The notes beneath the pieces are model-generated. The model was not told the DNA's origin. It did no database searches and saw nothing but the letters and a program-made list of their open reading frames with translations. Positions 21,651 through 24,303 of a stretch of 24,303 nt of DNA are shown in pieces (position 1 is the stretch's first letter; every line of letters begins with the position of its first letter). Both the position numbers and the translations under genes were made by a program. The stretch spans positions 1-24,303 of the forward strand of contig CBFCZU010000036.1 in NCBI GenBank assembly GCA_965602635.1, given 5' to 3'. This DNA comes from CBFCZU01 sp965602635 (GTDB lineage: Bacteria > Planctomycetota > Phycisphaerae > SM23-33).

Positions 21651-22499
21651 CTACCCTCTGCCGTCGTGCCCTGCTCGAAACCTTCGGCGTCCGCAAGGAC
21701 AGCTGTCCGGAAGCCGCTCCCGATAGTTCTTCAGGTCTTCGGGCGTGACGCTGTCCGGAGGCACAAGGCGATAGTGTTTCTCGCGACACACGCCTACGCC
21801 CGTCTGGCCTAGCTCAAACTCAAACAGAGCGATCAGATCGTCCCTGAAGAACTGCGCGCCTATCGGTCGACAGATCAGCCCCCCAAACTTGGCCTCGCAC
21901 AACGCTACGTCCTGCTCGATCTGCACGACGCTGAGCTTGTCGCTACCTCCTTTCGCCTGGACCGGGAGGATATAGTGGGCTCCTTTTCTGTCCACCCCCA
22001 CATAAAGCTCGTCCGTTTCGACCTGGCCCATCCCCGGCACAGTCGTCCGCAGATGATTCTGTAGCGAATAGCACGTGACTCCACTGAATATGTCGATCAA
22101 CCGATTGTATCGGAGTTTGGCCAACAGGGCTTGCTCATCGCTTAGGGAGTACATCTCGATGACCCCCGGCGTCGCATCTGGGATCTTTGTCTCTGCCAAA
22201 GCTTTATTTGGGACGATCTCGGCCACAATCCTCCCAGCAAAACGGTAGCGGGCCGTACCAGCCGGTAGAATCACCCACTCCTTTCCTTTCGGAGCACGCG
22301 CACGAATCGAGTCCGGCAAAGGCGACCGATACCGGAAGGTGTAGATTATGTCTCCGAGGTTCTTTGGGAGCTCTATCTTCAGCTCTTCTGCGACTTGACG
22401 GATATCATCCCTGTCGAAAGGTACTTCTTCCATCCCGTTCGTGTAGTGCCGCAGAAATACCCTCTCGATAATCCGCTCATATCGACTTGCGTCTGCCAT
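21651..22499 (-). CDS. Putative type II restriction endonuclease (PD-(D/E)xK-like)
   Basis: A 282-aa protein from ATG 22499, preceded by GAAGGAAGG; the in-frame extension to 22580 overlaps the methyltransferase gene and lacks support. The candidate catalytic site is ETDELYVGVD (E161/D163/E164) followed by V-Q181-A-K183-G-G, a D/E...(Q)xK arrangement seen in PD-(D/E)xK nucleases. Further conserved-looking blocks are QIEQDVALCEAKF and LICRPIGAQFF. The gene is 37 bases after a DNA methyltransferase gene on the same strand, which supports a restriction-modification pair. The final 18 residues or so (SCPCGRRRFRAGHDGRG) are Arg/Gly-rich and read into repeat-like DNA, so the natural stop may have been lost. 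Less GC-rich than the host genes. Target site unknown. Confidence 0.72.
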   Translation of the reverse strand: MADASRYERIIERVFLRHYTNGMEEVPFDRDDIRQVAEELKIELPKNLGDIIYTFRYRSPLPDSIRARAPKGKEWVILPAGTARYRFAGRIVAEIVPNKALAETKIPDATPGVIEMYSLSDEQALLAKLRYNRLIDIFSGVTCYSLQNHLRTTVPGMGQVETDELYVGVDRKGAHYILPVQAKGGSDKLSVVQIEQDVALCEAKFGGLICRPIGAQFFRDDLIALFEFELGQTGVGVCREKHYRLVPPDSVTPEDLKNYRERLPDSCPCGRRRFRAGHDGRG

Positions 22500-22536
22500 G
22501 GCCTTCCTTCTGTTGCGTGGTATCGAATCACAGCCG

Positions 22537-23859
22537 CTACGTTGGGTGCCCTGGCCAACGCAGAAGCACGACCTCCTCACGCAGTCTTTTCTTGGTGGCG
22601 GTGGCGATGCGCGTTCGGAAGAGATCCGTTCGAATCAGCTCGTACCCAAGCGATTTCGCAAGATCAGCCAGGATTTTTCCGGTCCGGATCATGATGCGCA
22701 GATAGGAAGCTTGGTCTCCGACAACGTAGGCCAGGCATGCGCCTGGCTTTAGCACTGGCCTCAGATCTCGCAGATGTCGTTTTATCCCACCAAAATAGAG
22801 CTTAGTCACCCTATGGTAAAGGCGTTCAAAACCGCTCGTCTTGCCCAGTTCGATACGGCGAGACTCAATCTTTCTGCAGATATCTTGGATAGTCGCGTTA
22901 TCGGAAACCCACTTGTCGTCCTCGTCACCTACGTACACGTTGCGGGTATTGGACCTGATTAGGCCTTGCTTCATCTCCCGCAGGTCCGCCCTGTTTCGCA
23001 AGAAACCAAGCAGTACAGACTCTAAGCGGGTCGTACGCGTGTAGTCCTTCTCGTTCGGGTAAGGAGGAGAGGTCAGTACAATGTCTATGGACTGGGGTCT
23101 GCAGAATCGCAGGACATCCCTGGCATCGCCGAAGTGAACATCCGCGCTTGCCGTGCGCAGAGTGCGGAGGTTGCGTATATCTTCAGCAATGCTTTCCACA
23201 ATTGAGACCCACGACGAAACGACCGGCGCATCAGGCTTGGGTTTCCTCACCCCTACTTCCGGGCCGAAGTGCAAATTGCCTATGGATGTTACGAGCCCTT
23301 TAGCCAGCGCGAGTTTCCAGTGCCGCACGTAGCGTTTCCGGGGGTGCCGGTCGATTTGCTCGAGAAGCACAAGAGTCTTGTGTAAGGGCAGCGGGCTTAT
23401 GGAGTTCCTCAACAACAGCTTCTCCGCCGTCTCGGGCAGTCTGCGGAGCTCCGTGGGGGTGTTCGCGTCGACATGCTGGAAGAACGGTGCGTCTGGGACA
23501 CCCTGTCTGTCCAGCTCCCGGTGGGCGAGCTCCGCGATCTCCAGGGCGTGCTTGAGCAACGCATCTGGGTTCAACTGCCAATCGACTTTGACCGAAGTCG
23601 CAAAGAATGCCATTCGATTGGCTTCTATGCCGACGCTCGGGATGCCCTCCTTGTGACACTCGACAAGCGTCGTCCCTGTCCCGGAGAAGGGATCCAACAC
23701 GGTGCGGTTGCGGTCTGCCCGGAATTCGTCCAGGTACTGACGTACCAGATGAGGTGGGAAAGAAAGCACGAAGCGGTACCAATCATGCGCAGCGCGGTCG
23801 CGGTCGAGGATCCTGTTATTCCCCGTTCGTTGAGTCCCGCTGGTTCGTGAAGGGGCCAT
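22537..23859 (-). CDS. Site-specific DNA methyltransferase (amino-group, N6-adenine or N4-cytosine)
   Basis: A 440-aa protein. The SAM-binding motif D56-PFSGTGTT64 comes first, followed by VGIEANRMA (acidic motif II region), then an insert of nearly 200 mostly helical residues (about 90-255), and only then the catalytic T263-S-P-P-Y267. A late LKPGACLAYVVGD block completes the fold. The motif order I then IV differs from the common beta-class order, and S/T-PPY suggests methylation of an exocyclic amino group. Conserved-looking HDWYRFVLSFPPHLV near the N-terminus supports a start close to ATG 23859, although no clear ribosome site is seen. It lies upstream of the putative endonuclease and would protect host DNA. 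Recognition sequence unknown. Confidence 0.88.
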   Translation of the reverse strand: MAPSRTSGTQRTGNNRILDRDRAAHDWYRFVLSFPPHLVRQYLDEFRADRNRTVLDPFSGTGTTLVECHKEGIPSVGIEANRMAFFATSVKVDWQLNPDALLKHALEIAELAHRELDRQGVPDAPFFQHVDANTPTELRRLPETAEKLLLRNSISPLPLHKTLVLLEQIDRHPRKRYVRHWKLALAKGLVTSIGNLHFGPEVGVRKPKPDAPVVSSWVSIVESIAEDIRNLRTLRTASADVHFGDARDVLRFCRPQSIDIVLTSPPYPNEKDYTRTTRLESVLLGFLRNRADLREMKQGLIRSNTRNVYVGDEDDKWVSDNATIQDICRKIESRRIELGKTSGFERLYHRVTKLYFGGIKRHLRDLRPVLKPGACLAYVVGDQASYLRIMIRTGKILADLAKSLGYELIRTDLFRTRIATATKKRLREEVVLLRWPGHPT

Positions 23860-24303
23860 CCGTTGCTCGCTCGCCGTACCGGTCGTCTCCTCTGAATCGT
23901 GCCGTCAACGGGAGCGCCACCTTGCCCTAGGCGCCCTCATTCGGCTCGATCCTAGCCTGCCAAGCCGCTGTAGGCAACCCCGCGCACAAGATTGCCCGAC
24001 TCCTCCTCGCCGACCCGCCCCATGTGGCGGCGACGGTTTGTGGGATAGGAAAACGTGGGCACGTTACCCCTCCCTTGGTCTTTCTTCGCCTTCCTTGGGC
24101 CTAGCGGCTACGGCGATTCCCGCCGGGGACCGGAAATGATGTCCCCCGTCCCGCCTTATCGTGGGTGCGATTCTACCCCGGCCGGAGGCGTGCGGCAAGG
24201 GTGGCGCGGCGTTCTCTCCGACGCCCCTTCGGGGCTTGTGCGGTGCGGCGGCCGGGACCGTGGGCTCACGCCCACGGCCACTCTCCGCCGGCCCTGCGGG
24301 CCG
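23860..24303. repeat. Intergenic region with palindromic repeats at the window end
   Basis: No gene is recognised. Seen here: GGGGAC/GTCCCC around CGGAAATGAT (24125-24146); a minus-strand REP-like unit at 24211-24236 (stem GCCCC/GGGGC, tail CGTCGGAGA); hairpin CCGTGGGC-TCAC-GCCCACGG (24258-24277), with the same arms as 13367-13406; and a further minus-strand unit from 24303 back to 24280 (GGCCC/GGGCC, tail GGCGGAGAG). Confidence 0.6.

Noticed and set aside
1..24303. CRISPR array, tRNA or rRNA genes, full-length insertion sequences
   Set aside because: No regularly spaced repeat array, cloverleaf with expected arms, rRNA segment or transposase motif was seen, though tRNAs could be missed by eye.

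Overview
The window looks like a chromosome or MAG segment from a GC-rich planctomycete, most likely Phycisphaerae-like. The evidence is two secreted proteins ending in a PEP-CTERM sorting tail (VPEP, hydrophobic helix, RRKR/RRRR), a GH123/DUF4091-type lipoprotein, Gfo/Idh/MocA and TIM-barrel sugar isomerase genes, a DUF2723 membrane protein, and many short palindromic intergenic repeats. The lineage is inferred from gene content; no rRNA or tRNA gene was recognised.

Layout. 1-490: 3' end of a coiled-coil protein, possibly a Wzz/GumC-like polysaccharide chain-length protein. 659-832: small putative secreted peptide. 891-2111: Gfo/Idh/MocA oxidoreductase. 2134-5114 (minus): tight three-gene operon of DUF2723 membrane protein, sugar isomerase and SGNH hydrolase. 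5265-8017 (plus): GH123-like lipoprotein overlapping an acetamidase/formamidase gene. 8014-9974: less GC-rich two-gene unit with its own near-consensus promoter, encoding a YwgA/SocA-like protein and an HD-domain dNTPase-like protein. 10193-12475 (minus): large putative glycoside hydrolase. 12639-12932: Cys-rich small protein. 13118-13480: cluster of palindromic repeats. 13555-14498: PEP-CTERM gene with clear promoter and terminator. 14698-16973: mnmE, ybaK-like deacylase and a small CxxC protein. 16994-17803 (minus): alpha/beta-hydrolase lipoprotein. 18015-20147: CBS-CBS-GAF-GGDEF-HD-GYP cyclic-di-GMP protein behind a structured leader. 20387-21016 (minus): second PEP-CTERM gene, enclosed by a 169-bp direct duplication of the 3' end of the cyclic-di-GMP gene. 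21651-23859 (minus): restriction-modification-like module. 23860-24303: intergenic DNA with more palindromic repeats.

Function. The oxidoreductase, isomerase, GH123-like protein, amidase and large hydrolase suggest breakdown of complex or amino-sugar glycans. The c-di-GMP protein and PEP-CTERM proteins point to surface or matrix control. Two compositionally distinct cassettes, YwgA-like/HD and methyltransferase/endonuclease, look like acquired accessory or defence modules and are the best candidates for an under-described system. All functions are read from motifs by eye; no database search was run.
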